Assembly: GCA_025201705.1 (NCBI GenBank)
Contig: MU616597.1
Location: forward strand, 8,778-72,777
DNA length: 64,000 bases
Source of the DNA: Dissophora ornata
Lineage: Eukaryota; Mortierellomycota; Mortierellomycetes; Mortierellales; Mortierellaceae
Direction of reading: 5' to 3'
Shown here: positions 24,257 through 36,945 of the stretch, in pieces
Layout: the number at the start of each line of letters is the position of its first letter
Position numbering within the stretch: the stretch's first letter is position 1
Program-made: the position numbers and the translations under genes
Notes under the pieces: generated by a model
Databases searched by the model: none
What the model was told of the DNA's origin: nothing
What the model saw: only the letters and a program-made list of their open reading frames with translations

Positions 24257-25259
24257 ATGCTGTTCAAGAATCTCGCCTCTTTGACTTTGTTGGCCGTCAC
24301 CGCCAGTGCCCAGGCCGCCAAGGGCAAGGCATTCGACCATGTCTTTGTCATCTTTCTCGAGAACACTGTAAGTATCTCCATATATTTTCTGTCGTTACAT
24401 TTTACAGTCCATGCATCCCCGGCAACACAAACTAATAAATTTCGTATCGAAATAGGACTTTGCTTTGGCCTACTCTGACTCAAACTTCCAGGCCCTGTTT
24501 TCGAGCGGTGTCCTCCTTGACAACTATCACGGTCTGACGCATCCCTCGCAGCCCAACTACCTGGGAGCGATCTCCGGTGACTACTACGGCGTCTCTGACG
24601 ACCTCCTCCACCAATTTGACACCTCATACACAACGGTTGTCGATCTCCTTGAGGCCCAGAAGCTGACATGGAAGACCTACCAGGAGAACATTCCCTCGGT
24701 CTGCTACACCGGCATGTCCTCTAAGAGCCTGTACTACCGCAAGCACGACCCCTTTGTCAGCTTCGACTTGATCGCAAACAACGCCACACGTTGCAAGAAC
24801 GTTGTGCCTGCGACCCAGTTCACGACGGATCTCAAGAGCGGAACCCTGCCAAACTATGTGTTCTACACTCCCAACATCAAGAATGATGGCCATGACACCA
24901 CTGTTGCGTATGCGAGCAACTGGTTGACGGGTTTCCTCACACCGTTGTTGCAGAACCCAACGTTTATGAACAACACTCTGGTGGTGGTGACCTTTGACGA
25001 GGCTGAGGACTACACAGATGAGACGAACCATGTGCTGACGTTGCTGTTGGGTGACGCTGTCCAGAGCTACAAGAACACGATCGATAGCACGTACTATACG
25101 CATTACTCTTTAATCTCGACGTTGGAGTCAAACTGGGGTTTGGGCAACTTGGGCAGAAACGATGTGAATCAGCAGTTATCGAACGTGTTCAGCTTTGTCG
25201 CTGCCAAGACTGGTTACCAGAACGTTAATGTCACCAACCCTCCTCCCCTGAACGGATAA
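24257..25259 (+). CDS. Secreted acid phosphatase / phosphoesterase family (PF04185-like)
   Basis: Fungal acid phosphatase of the phosphoesterase superfamily, expected to release phosphate from external organic esters. Two exons, 24257-24367 and 24456-25259, join in phase 0 to about 304 residues. The first 18-20 residues (MLFKNLASLTLLAVTASAQA) form a clear signal peptide. Family motifs follow in order: FDHVFVIFLENT|DFALAYSD at the splice junction, HGLTHPSQPNYLGAISG, then TPNIKNDGHDTT and VVVTFDEAEDY, which supply the metal and active-site residues of the alkaline-phosphatase-like fold. The ENT, HPSQPNY, NDGHD and FDE blocks are all intact. Several Asn-x-Ser/Thr sites suit secretion. Exact substrate is unknown. 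Confidence 0.9.
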
Positions 25260-26889
25260 GAACAAATAGTTTAGCGAATTGTAGCAAAAACAAAGTGCGC
25301 ACGTGATACACCTTTCATCCATTGCTTGATTACTGAGGCTCTCGGTGGTTGCTCAATGGTCCGAAACGGAGATTTGTTGTGAAGGAACATGCTCTTTGGA
25401 TTTCTGAAGATTGCGTACAAATGTCTAACAGGGAGTGAATGAGTGGGTTTCAGCGTGCACTAATGAGCCAAAGATGCATTGATCGACAGAGCAACACGAT
25501 GGTCCCGTATCTGTTGCCTGGAGATCTTTGGTACAGAGGAAACTATCTGAAATGAAAGGCTATTCATCTCCTCCTGCGAGGGGACATGGGAGTGAGGAAA
25601 GGTCGCGAATGGCTCTTTATTTCCTGGAGCTCTTTTTTTAATATTTTTGTCTTCTACGTAGAAAAAGAGCAGTTGAGATCTGACTCCTGCACTTAGACTT
25701 CCACTATTCGGATTAAACTTGACATTCAAAAAAAAAAGAGATCTGACTCCATGTCTCTGCGAAATAAACCTTGACCAGCAGGACCAGAAGACCATGTTTG
25801 GTGAACACGAAAAACGAGATAGCAACAAGTTCGGATAGACGAGCTGGGTGCAAAATGAGAGCGATGAAGCAAATTAAATTGCCTACACTCTGGGCCCTAG
25901 CCAAGCTCGCTAACCCGCTGCTCATCATCACTCCTCTCTCCACCCCGCTTTACATCCATCCATCCATCTCTCTCCCTCTCCCTGCGCACATTCTTCTCTC
26001 CCTCTCTCTTCCCCCCCCCTCTCTCTCTCTCTCTCTGACCCTCCACTCACCCGACATTCATTGCCGCTCCTTCTCATCTATCAAGAACTTGAATCTGCAA
26101 ACTGCCCTTTGCACACTGTAAATTGTCACACTCCGCACTTTACTTTTCACACCTCTTGCGGACACCATCCCTGTTTCATCGCGCTCCATCCCAACCCTAC
26201 GAAAAGGGACTTTTTTCACCGCCTAAACCACTTGAGAGTGCCCTTGAATGGTAAAAAAAAGTTCCTCTTCAAACCCCCTTGTCGTAATAAGTGCTCCTCA
26301 ATCCTCGGTAACCATTAAGGAAAACGGCTCCACACTAAACAAGATGATGGCGAGCTGGAACCATCAAGCCGCAGCATTTCGGCCTTCCCCTCTTCTTCTC
26401 CTCCAACGCATCTGTTGTCACTCTCCATTCATCCTCGCCAACGCCCAACATAGTTCCTCTTCCCAAGGCCAGCTTTGTGTGTGGTTAACTTTGTAAATCG
26501 CGTATCTGACTCTTACTCCTCGATCGTTACTAGTATTCCATCTATTAGAAATAGCCACTTCTAAAAAATCGGAGGACGAGCACGCCCCCCACCCACGGAC
26601 ACTTTTAAATAGAAGAGGCGAAAGCATCTCCGCTCAATTGGTAAGAGGAACAAAAATAAGCAGAGTGCACAAAGCAGAGGCGAGTTTGTTGGTAGCACGT
26701 TCCTCATGTCTCCTCCCTTGTTTCACGCAGTATGTGACACATCACTTAATTGAGAATTCAGGAACAAAAAAAATCATGAGGACAAACCAATTCTTAACAA
26801 TGTCATTTCTCCTGTTTTGCACTAGTCAGCAACAAACAACAAGATAAACAATAACTACAGCATAACGCAAGACTCCTCCTTGAACGAGT
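25260..26889. other. Intergenic region with CT-rich leader of SH3-RA gene
   Basis: No supported gene. About 25915-26120 is strongly CT-biased with a (CT)n microsatellite at 26022-26036. This suggests the long pyrimidine-rich promoter or 5' leader of the gene at 26890. Several small ATG frames in the leader (for example near 26248 and 26638) could act as upstream ORFs if transcription begins early. Confidence 0.45.
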
Positions 26890-29800
26890 ATGGCCTCCAA
26901 CATTGGGTCGAGACTCGGTCCTGGTGGCGTGAGCGGATTGGCATCCTCACTTCGATCAGCAGCCGCGGCAACGTCGAGCAACAACAATAATGGCAATAAC
27001 AGTTACAATAATAATAATGGATCGCAACGAGGACTGCACCAACAGCATCAGCAACAGCAACGCAATATGGACGCGACTGTGCCGGATGGAGGCGATAGCA
27101 CGGAGGAAGATGAAGAATATAACTCGTATATTCAGGATCCGGAGCAACATCAAAAACCACATCAGCATCAGCATCAACAACAAAAAGCGGGCCAGAATCA
27201 ACTAGGCGGCCCTCAAGGCCGCAGCGGCGGTAGTGCGTCCAATATGGGTCAAATGCTCCGTGAGGACGAAAATGAGGACCAGCATAATAACAGCGATATG
27301 GACGTGGATCTTCGGGCCCGTCAGAACGAAATCCTTGAGGACGAGGACGAGGAATTCGACGAAGATGAGGAGATGGAAGAAGATGAGGAAGACGATGATC
27401 GGTCCGAAACCATGTCATTGACAGAAGACGATATCGACTTTAATCTCGTATATGCGTTCCATACGTTCGTGGCAACTCAGGAGGGTCAGGCGTCTGTGGT
27501 CCGTAACGACTCGTTGATGCTGTTGGAAGACGCGAATGTGTATTGGTGGTTGGTGCGAGTCCTGAAGACAGGTGTTATCGGATATATCCCTGCCGAGAAT
27601 ATCGAGGTAAGGGCACTTAAAACACGGGATTTTTTTTTCGAAACCAATGTGGTGTCCTTATCAATCATATCTATTATTACCATGGAATGACTAGACACCA
27701 TTCGAGCGTCTGGCAAGGCTAAATAAATACCGCAATGTTGGACTCTCGGCCCCATCACCGGAGTGGGGTACGTTCGACGACCCTATCCAGCCTTTGGACC
27801 CAGCCACCCTCGCCGAGCGATCGTCGAACCGCCGATCCGTCATCTTCGCAGCCCAGAACGAATTCTTTGGTGCCAGCGAGAACGAGTGGGACTCGGACGA
27901 GGATAGCGAAGGCGACGAGGACGATGAAATGGGCGAGTATTATGAAGGCGGTGAAGAAGACGATGGGGGCGAAGAATCCGACCGTCATGGAGAGGAAGGC
28001 TCAGTGCGAGGAAAGACGGCTCTGCAGCTGGAGGCTGAGCGGGTCGAACAAGAGATCTTGCAGGAGCAACGGGAACAACAACAGAAGCCTTCCAGCAGAA
28101 ATGGTAATCAGCAACGCCAGCAATATGGTGTCGACGAATCTGAACAGGAAGATGAAGACGTTGAAGACGAGGACCAAGTCGTGACGAATCGGCATCGCAG
28201 ACCACTTCTGGACGATGATGACTTGACGTTCAGTGACGAGCCTCGCAAGATCTCGTTGACACCTTCTATTGCGCAAGATGATGTGAGTGTTGCCATGATG
28301 CAGGCGCCGCCTGGAAAGGCCAAGAAGTTGCGTCTAGATGAGGCCTCACTCAACAGTAGCAGTAGCAATAGCAGCCTTCGGTCCAACGGCTCCGGTTCTG
28401 GCCCATCAACACAGCAACAAAGACAGCAAACTCAGCAGTCGAATGAGTACCGAGATCAGAGCATTGAATCGGGGGACGATGATCGTCAGAATGCGCAGAA
28501 GCGAATGCACGAGCGATCTGAGGCCAAGTTGGCTCTACTCCTTGGGGAGAAGGACCAATCGCCGAGTGCTCGATCGGACAATGAGCCACAGCAGGAAGTT
28601 GTGAAGAAACCCGGCAAGTTCAAGAGCTTGTTTGGGGTGGGCAAAGGCTCAAAGGACAAGGAGAAGGAGCGCAAGGAGAAGGAGCGCCAGGAGAAGGAGC
28701 GTCTTAAGAATACCGGCAGCGGTGACGGCAGCACAAACAAGGGACCCACTTCGCAAGGTAGCAGCAACAACAGTGGTGGTAATGGCAACGGTGCTTACAG
28801 AGTCAGGACGAACTCGGTTGGATCCTTGAACTCGGTCGGCACTAGCAACAGCGCGAACACGCCCATGTCGCCCACTCACTCCGAAAATGGGGATGCGCTC
28901 CAGCAGGAGATTATTACACTTCGTGTGTACCCGGGTAACGTCGACTTTGGTGCGTCGATGTACAAGACAGTTGTGGTGTCATCCACAACCATGGCGTCTG
29001 AGGTTGCCAATCACGCTGTTGTCAAGTTTAAACTGGCACCCGACGGTGTTGCGTCAGCCACAGACTTTTTCCTCACTGTCCGTGGTGTCGATGGGGGTAA
29101 GCCATATTGCACTGCATTTTCATTAGTTGTCATTAGATAGTTCCCCAGCATTCCTGCTAATAACCGCATTCATCTTCACACTATTGCCTATAGACGAGAC
29201 GGTACTGCAGCCAACAGACAAGATTATGGCCATCTACCAATCGCTCACCGCCCATTTGACAACACCTCTGCCAGCCAACCACCGCCTTTCCATCTCCTCC
29301 GTCTCGTCCATGATGTCTGTAAACTCAACTAGCTCCTACAATTCCAACGGCCCTTCGACACCCACAAGCCCCAACTCTGTCCGTCGCATCGGTTCCGGCA
29401 AGACTGATCCCCATCAACGATCAATCCGCTTCTTGCTCAACAAAAAGATCCGTCGTGTGGGATCCGGCTCATCGGTGCCCGGAACACCGACCACCCCAAC
29501 CACTCCTACAACTCCTGGCAGCTCTACTATGCAAGAGGACTTCTTTTGGATCAAGGTCATCTGTCAGACCCAGGAGCTTCCTCAAACAATGCTTTTCCTT
29601 GATGGCATGGGTACTGCGCTTGAGAAATCCGACCCTCGAGCGCAGGGCCAGAGCGCTACCTCAAAAGTCGAGCACTGGGTGCCTATGCATGCGGCCTCGA
29701 ATGCTGGTGACGTGGTGTTCAATGCCCTAGAGAAAATCGGGATTCGTTCCGGTGTAGTCCACGGTGTGCCAGAACATGTTGTCGCTGCAAAGCGAAGCTC

Positions 29801-32616
29801 GGTGCCGAACGGGATCGTGGTTGAGTACCAGCTCAGTTTGCGGTTGAATGGCCAGACATCTCGGAGGGCGAAACAAGGCGATGAGATACTACTGCCACCA
29901 CATGTACCGTTAACCCGGTGCTTTGAGGATCATCAACTAGTACCTGTACGTCGGTCACCAAAAGCGGATGTGGCGTCCATGCCACTGTCGCCAGACTACA
30001 TATTTTATTTGAAAAAGGCAGCAAGGTCTTTGCAGGCGGAGAAGAAACTCGCAGAGGAGCAACAGCAGCAGCAAGAGAGGCAACAAAGGAAGGTTCCTGC
30101 ACCGCTGCAGGCAACGTCCATTCGATCGAATGGGAATGTAGGCGAGCCACTGAGAAGCCCAAACCCGGTCAGCCCAACAGGAATGTCGAGTCCACGGTCG
30201 CTTCGAAGTCTTCGCAGCATTGAGGATCTGAAGGGATCTGAATCCAACATCAACGGCAACAATGGCCCAGCATCACCAGGTCTCCACCAGTCTCGTTCGA
30301 GCAGTCGAAACGGTTCAGGTTCTCCTTCACTCATGGGTGGCAGTGGCGATGTCGGTAACATCCGTATTCCTCGCAGGACTGACTCTGCAGGACCCACAAG
30401 TCCTACACAAGCGCAGCAAGTGAATATGATGGGATCAAGGACACCGACCCCGGATCATGTTGGACGGAATCGGTCGCCCAGCGTGAGCCAGGGCCAAGGC
30501 GGGAATGTCAACATTCGTCCTGGACAGACTTCTTCTCCAACACCATCGCATCACTCAAGCCATGCTGGAACTGATCAAGATGGATCTGCGTCAAGATCTT
30601 CAACACCAGAGAGGCCTGCTCGAGCCGAGCGTCAACAACGAGCCCCTCCTTCGATGACGCATGGACCTTCGCCTTTGTCCTTGGCAGCAGTAATGTTGCA
30701 AGACAGTAACAACAACAGCGCGGCGAACGTCCAGCAGCAGCAGCCAGAAGGAAATGCAACAGGTGATCGCCCATTGTCAATTGCTCCGCTAAGCATCAAG
30801 AAGAACGGGACTCTAGGAATGGATATTACGCTGAACAAAGGTGTGATCCGGTCTTCGCGGTTGATGAATTCAAAGCAGTACCGGTACTCTTTTATCCCTG
30901 TCGAAGGTGGTGAAGAGGTCGATATCTCCGAGATTATCGAGGATATTCTTGGTGAAGACAACGATGAAGATGAGGACGATGATATGGAAAGATTGCAGCA
31001 TTCGGATGTCAACGATGAAACGCCAGAATCTGTAGCAAGACGCAGCGGATCTGCTGTAGCTGCTGGCGCTGGAAAGGATCCTCGACTCAATAACGTAGCA
31101 TCGCAACCCAGACGGTCACTCTCGAACGGCAGTCGCCAAGGTGCCTCGGTAGATCGCGACCGATTGGAGCTCCTCACAAACTCTGCACGCGGCGGCAGCA
31201 CGCTCATGAAGTTGGAACGTGTCTTGGCTGGAGATCATGACAACGAAAACAGTAGACCATCATCCAGATCTAGGACCAACTCACCAAGAAACGCTGCCGC
31301 TGCTCAGAACCGAGCGCCGGCGTCTGCATCCGCTCCATCACCCTCTTCTCAGCATAGCAAACGTGACAGCGATGTCGAAATCCAAGTCGCGTCCCTTGCG
31401 TCACTGAACACCCGCTCCGCATCTCCTATGCTCACAGATCAGGCGCCTTCTGCACGGGGACTGGATTCGTCCACGATACCACCTGGTTCGCCACGGTCAG
31501 CGAGACCCTCGTCGCCATTCAGTATGATGGCCAAGGGGACCCTATTGTCGAACACCAACTCTGCTCAAACCGCCGCTAGTAACGCAAGGTCGTCACCATT
31601 GAAGGAGGGCAATATTGTGGAATCTTCCACAGCGTCCATTCCGCAAGATGTTACGTCTTCTGGACGGTCGTTCTCTCCGATCCCAAGGCGCTTGCAGTCC
31701 CCCTCGCCGGCTGCGAGACAGAACCCCACGTCATCTTCGCCAACCGCAGGGCGCCCCGCCTCGCCTTCCGGTGGTCGCGTGAGCCCAGCATCCGCACGCT
31801 CCAACTCCGCTGCCTCCATCACCGCAATCTCTGCGCGTAATCGGTCTGCCAGTACCAGCGTTGCTGACTCCCACAGCAGTGCCGCCGCCGCTGCCCGCCT
31901 TGCCTCTATTTCCAATGGCAGCAATAACAGCAGCACAACCAGTCTGAACAGCAGTACCAGCAATGGTGGCAATAAGGAGTGGCTACTCTCTTCGGATTAC
32001 AACGCCGGTATGCAAGATCTTCTGACGCTCGTCCGAGCTGGCCGCTCCAGTTCTGTGAGTTCAGGATCTTCTGGGTCATCGATGATGCGATTGGGACCTT
32101 TGATCGGCAAGGATGGCAAGGTCGTGGCATTGCCGTCGACGATCAAGGCGTCACTGTTGCAGAGCAATGGCAATCTTTCTAGGAGTCGATCACCGTCGCT
32201 GTCGCAGCTACAAGGACATTTGGATAACCAATATGAACAGGAACAGGATAAGAAGAAGCGACAGAAGGGTGGTGATGGCAAACAGAGTAATGACAACAAG
32301 CTGAATGGCGGCGACAATGCCAATGATAAGGCGATGAAAGACGGGCAGACGAGGATGATGCTGATGATGTTGAATGAGCTGTCACTGAAGGATGTGCAAC
32401 AGGAGTGTCATCCGGAAGTATACGACTGTTGGAAGGATGTGGATGCGGACCTTGACCGGGTCGAACGGGTACGTCTCTCTGCCTCCTTACTTTGTCATCT
32501 GCTGGGCGTATATTACGCCATTTTTCATTTATGAGATCCTAACAAGGTGTCCTTTTGCATTTCATTTTTAGGAACTTGACGAATTGCTGGTCTCCGTCAA
32601 GGCTTCAATGCTCTAG
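26890..32616 (+). CDS. SH3 and RA-domain scaffold protein, about 1812 aa
   Basis: Very large cortical-type scaffold. Exons 26890-27606, 27695-29096, 29194-32468 and 32572-32616 join cleanly by frame. An N-terminal poly-Asn/Gln and acidic region leads to an SH3 domain (about residues 184-240: LVYAFHTFVATQEGQASVV, YWWLVRVLKTGVIGYIPAEN). It is followed at once by TPFERLARLNKYRN, an extension like that after the SH3 of Bud14/Tea4-type fungal polarity proteins. A Ras-association/ubiquitin-like fold follows (about 643-740: IITLRVYPGNVDFG to LQPTDKIMAIYQSL), then a second folded block (about 819-960) and a long Ser/Pro-rich tail. Lys/Glu-rich helices occur (KDKEKERKEKERQEKERLK). The tiny last exon encodes ELDELLVSVKASML. 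A role in cell polarity is inferred, not shown. AATAAA at about 32685. Confidence 0.8.
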
Positions 32617-35079
32617 AAATACAACACGGTTCACACACGCGCCGGAAATAGGAGCCGGGTTTTGAACTTCTCACACTTGTAACGAATAAACGCAACTACA
32701 ACTCCCCATTGTTATGACTATTCATGAAATCAAAACCTTGTCCGAAGAGAGTTGAGCAGTGGTGAATGGATTCATTGGTTCTAATGTGGCGTACATACGG
32801 ATATTGTTTGCCCAGGGATGCAATCGAGGCACTATTTTCGAAGCCTTTGAAAATTAACGGATGGAAAAAAGAAATAGAAAGAATGCTTCGCCATGGCTTG
32901 CAGAGTCCGGGCATAGAAACTGTGCGACGTGTGTCGAAAACACTAATGGAAGGCTATACCGGAAATGAACGAGAGTGACAGACTGGATCTTGAAGCGAAC
33001 GCCCTGGTTGGGTCCTCAACCTTATTTCAGGCGTAGTCTCTAAACGTGGATACTACCCCTTTCTTTGACACCTGACGCCAGTATTCATTCATGTACCATG
33101 TAGTAGTCAATTCGTGGGAAGCACGATCTGAGCTCTTGACGGGGTTTATTTCGGAGCACGCGCTTTTCATTCTTTCCCGATCAGGGTCATGCATAACATA
33201 AAAAAGAAAAAACAAAGGCTCAAAGAGACACACGGTTGTCGGCGTACATCATCAAAACAGAGGCTGCACGGTGTATTTTTGTCCAATTTCGCCAGCCTAG
33301 CATCAACCAATCATATGGAGCTGTGTATCGCGCTTTTCTTTTCGAAAAAAGCTGATTAACCAAGTCGGGGATCTTCTCGCGTCCTTTCATGTGCGCACAT
33401 GCCCTCCAAGACACCTGGGAAGAGGCGTCTTGTCTGAACCATTTGTTTCCATCGCCTCTAACAGAATCAAATGCCCCATGGGCCCATCACCTTGAGGTCT
33501 CCGACCATGGTATATTCCTTGCGCGTGTATCACCCTCTCATGGGGATGTACATTCTTCTCAAGCACTAAATGTTTTTGATACTCTTAGTAATCCCCTCAC
33601 CTTTACTCGCGTTACTACTATTCTACTAACTTGACCCACAACGCCCAAAACTGCCACCCTCCATTCAACATCGTACAACAAAGAGAGTGTCCGATCATAT
33701 ATGCGGATGGTTTTCAATTGCGTCCTTTATTTTGAAGATAAGGATTTGAAGAAAGGAATAAGTCGAGCAAGCTAACTTTATTCCTCAAGAAAGTCAGATA
33801 GGTCGAGAAAGTAAAATGTAAGCGTGAAATAACGACCAAACGGCAATATTTTTTACCTCCAAAAGGTCATAGCCTAAACAGATTAAACCGGGCGCTACGC
33901 TTGTCACTGTTTCCCTTCCCTGCTAATAACAATAGAAGGCGTTTGTCCTCTTCATGTTGCGCTGCGGAATTGCCAGGGGTCATTCGGACGAGTGTCCCCC
34001 GAGAAGAAGCAAATCGGAAATGGGCTCTTCAAAGCGTCACCAGTTAAACTTTGTCAGCTACAATTGATTCTGCAGCGCTTCGTCCTGTTGTTCTCTTGGT
34101 CGCGATGATCATAACGAGTAGGGACCCTGAGACGTCGACAGCCTCTCGGGATTCGTTCCGTGAGATGCGAGCATAACAAACAAAAGTAAGATTCCATATC
34201 TCCATTCAACATGCGGCACCAAGATATTGACATAGTTAAGGACTCGTGTGAAGGAACACATATGTATAAAAAGCTAAATATAAACCTCGCGAGTGAGCAA
34301 ACAGTGTTTGATGGGTCCATTGCTCCACTAGCAAAGACGGTAAGACCTGATCGTGTAAACAAGGGTTTATTTGTGAGAAAAGGTTAGACTGAAACGACAC
34401 GCACGCGTGCGCACGTCCGTTTTTCTTTTAAAAGTAAAAAATTAATAATGCAGGAACAGGAGAGGGGACACATGATGTATGTATATCGCGTTTGTTTTGT
34501 GGCGCAACAAAGCCGGATATATTCTATCCCGTCAGGGTTTGATATCGAGACCATGGCCCAAAAGATGGACAATGAATGTGAGCCCGTCCAGAATCGTGGA
34601 TGGCGAATGCCACCAAAAACAACACAACTCAACAGAACACGCTGGAACTCTTTGTCAATGAATCAAAGGAATAATGCCCAGTCTCATGTGTCGGTTGCGT
34701 GCTGTGATGTTGCATGTACATTACTGTACATGTACAATAGATGGATGCGATGGCAACACGTACGCCCTCATTGCTGGCGCGTTTTAGAGTTGAAGGGTTC
34801 GCCCTTGATGTCGCTTATTGAGACGACGATGCCTCATTTTATTTGCTGCGGATATGGCGTTCAAATTGCAACCCAACCACGGTGTTTTACTGTGTTTGCG
34901 TGGGACATAACTTTACAATCGATATCCAATTGAGATCGAAATACTGTAATACTGCGGGCGTGAGCAGCATACTTTTTCAGAAGATCTTCCGTTCTGTCGA
35001 GTTGAGACCAATTTCTATTCACTTCAACACAAAAACTTTATTTCTGGTATAAATTTTCACTACACATCGGAGTGGTAGT
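32617..35079. other. Gene-poor intergenic region
   Basis: No supported gene in 2.4 kb. The longest frame (34448-34933, +) has no recognisable motif or splice partners. Small sequence features: an alternating purine-pyrimidine stretch near 34398-34414 (cacgcacgcgtgcgcac) and a short palindrome around 34722-34736 (tgtacatgtaca). Confidence 0.45.
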
Positions 35080-36945
35080 TCAGCAAATCAACAGGACCCA
35101 ACTCGTCATTGTATCTACAGCATCGTTGGTATGCATGGTATCTTCCGCCTCTGGACTGTACGGGCCCATCTCGAACAGCACCGGGTCGTTCAGGACGTCT
35201 GGTTGATCCCTCAAGAGGGCAACGTAATGCTTAGCATTGGAGTCGAATACGATAACGCTCATTTGTTGACGAAGAATCTGTTCTTTGGCACGGTCCAGCG
35301 CTTCCAGCGCTCCTTGAAGGATTTTGGCACGCGTTCCAGGCTCAAGGACACCCGAGTCTAGCGATGAGACGAAGTCTAAGGGTGGGTCAATCGCCCGCAG
35401 GCCAGAGCGAAGATCAATTGCACGTATGGAGGCAGAGGCTTTGACACCATTGGCATTGCTGTCCTGTGCATAATGTGGGTCCTCAAAAATGTTGCCTCCT
35501 GGCCGTCGTCCTCACCCCCATCGACTGTAATAAGACCCGCAGGAGGCGCGAAATGATCGTCCCACTCCTCTGACACGGCAGCAGTATCAATGGCGTCTGT
35601 TAACCTTTTCGTTGGGCATTTACCCAAGCAGCTCTCTATATAAACAAGTGCACCAAAGTCGTATTACTTCTTCATGGCATCAGCACGATTGGAATACATT
35701 TTCATAAGCGTTTCTTGCAACACCTTCAAATCTTCCTCTCTGTCCGTGTGTGTTTGGAATTTCTCGCATAGAACGTCCTTCATAGCCTTGGGTATAGTGG
35801 GGACATGGGTAAAACAGTTGCGTATGGTTGACAGCGTCACAGAATTCCAAGCCTTCACAAGACACGGATACAGTGAGGCATTAAAGATTATCGCCGTAGC
35901 TGAATCGACTTCTTGTCGGAGCAAAGAAACCACTTGGGTCATACAATTGGTGCATTCGAACGAATGACTCTGGCGTCAAGAGGCCGCGACACGGATGTTG
36001 TACCAGCTGGGAGCTTGATGATGGTGACGTTCTGTGTCAGTTTGTGCGTGCCCTTGGTGCGTTATCCACAGTGAAGGAATTTTACGGTCTTGCTTGATCA
36101 TGTCGGTGTCCAGCTCAAGAAGTCACTCCTTGAACAGAATCATGTTCATGTATCCACTGCCATTGAAGTCTGTCCGGAGGGCCGCCTTGACATCCACGTC
36201 TAGACCTTTCGGGGGATGGGCAGCTATAAGCGATCGTCAACACGTTAGATCGATGGAGGTAAGGATAGAGGTCGCTGTTGCCGGCTACACTGACACCAAA
36301 CCGTCGGCATTGCAGCACAGGAGAACAAAGGCTCTGGCGTCCTTAATGAGACCTGCTTGGCAACCTCCGTAATCTGTGTTTGTCTAAATCCACGCTTCCT
36401 GCCTCCTCATGTGCTTTGTGCATTTTGATACCATGAAATTTTGGATCCAACCGTCAGAGAACACCATCGCTTCTGGTACTATATATATCTGCACGGTCAA
36501 ATCCATTTTCCAGCGGTCGCTAAGAGGTGTTTCTTAAAGATCTAATAAGAAAGTCAACTATAATCCTGAAGGGAAACAGCAGTTGATGCAAGTTTATATG
36601 ATCCACTTGCGCAATCTAATCTCGTCTTTTACTACGACCATGAGAATGACCTCGATGACATACATTTTCCTTTTGTATATTCTTAGAGATATTCGGGCCT
36701 GGCTTCTGATATTGTTTGACCATTGCATCCCGGGCCTTCCATATGTCATGAGCGGTTGAACTAGAGAGTCCGTAAATTCCACCAACGGTCGACTTTGACA
36801 TGTTCAGCATATCTTTGATGAGCTCCATATGACGTTGGATGAATGCAGGTTGTATCGGTCGCAGAGCTACCAACGTTCTCCTTCTTGTTTGTGTTTTGTT
36901 TGTTAACGTACCGCCGGCTGTTGTTGTCCTACTCTCATTGGGCAC
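35080..36945 (-). mobile_element. Decayed pogo/Tigger-type (CENP-B-like) DNA transposon
   Basis: Remnant of a Tc1/mariner-superfamily element with a DDE transposase, broken in several places. In minus-strand order there is an N-terminal helix-turn-helix piece (36840-36690, MSKSTVGGIYGLSSSTAHDI). Next come CENP-B-type DNA-binding fragments, SDGWIQNF and, one frame over, HGIKMHKAHEEAGSVD (about 36465-36385). Then DDE-domain fragments follow: LLCCNADG (about 36325), the second-Asp motif VDNAP (about 36055), and NVTIIKLPAGTTSVSRPLDA in another frame (about 36035-35975). Last is AWNSVTLSTIRNCF (about 35855) and an acidic C-terminal part ending near 35080. In-frame stops, at least two frameshifts and an apparent deletion of the first-Asp region show it cannot make active transposase. 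Terminal inverted repeats were not found by eye, so the outer limits are approximate. Confidence 0.75.

Noticed and set aside
34448..34933. 161-codon plus-strand frame in gene-poor DNA
   Set aside because: No recognisable domain, unusual Met/Cys/Trp content, no splice partners and no clear promoter or poly-A context.
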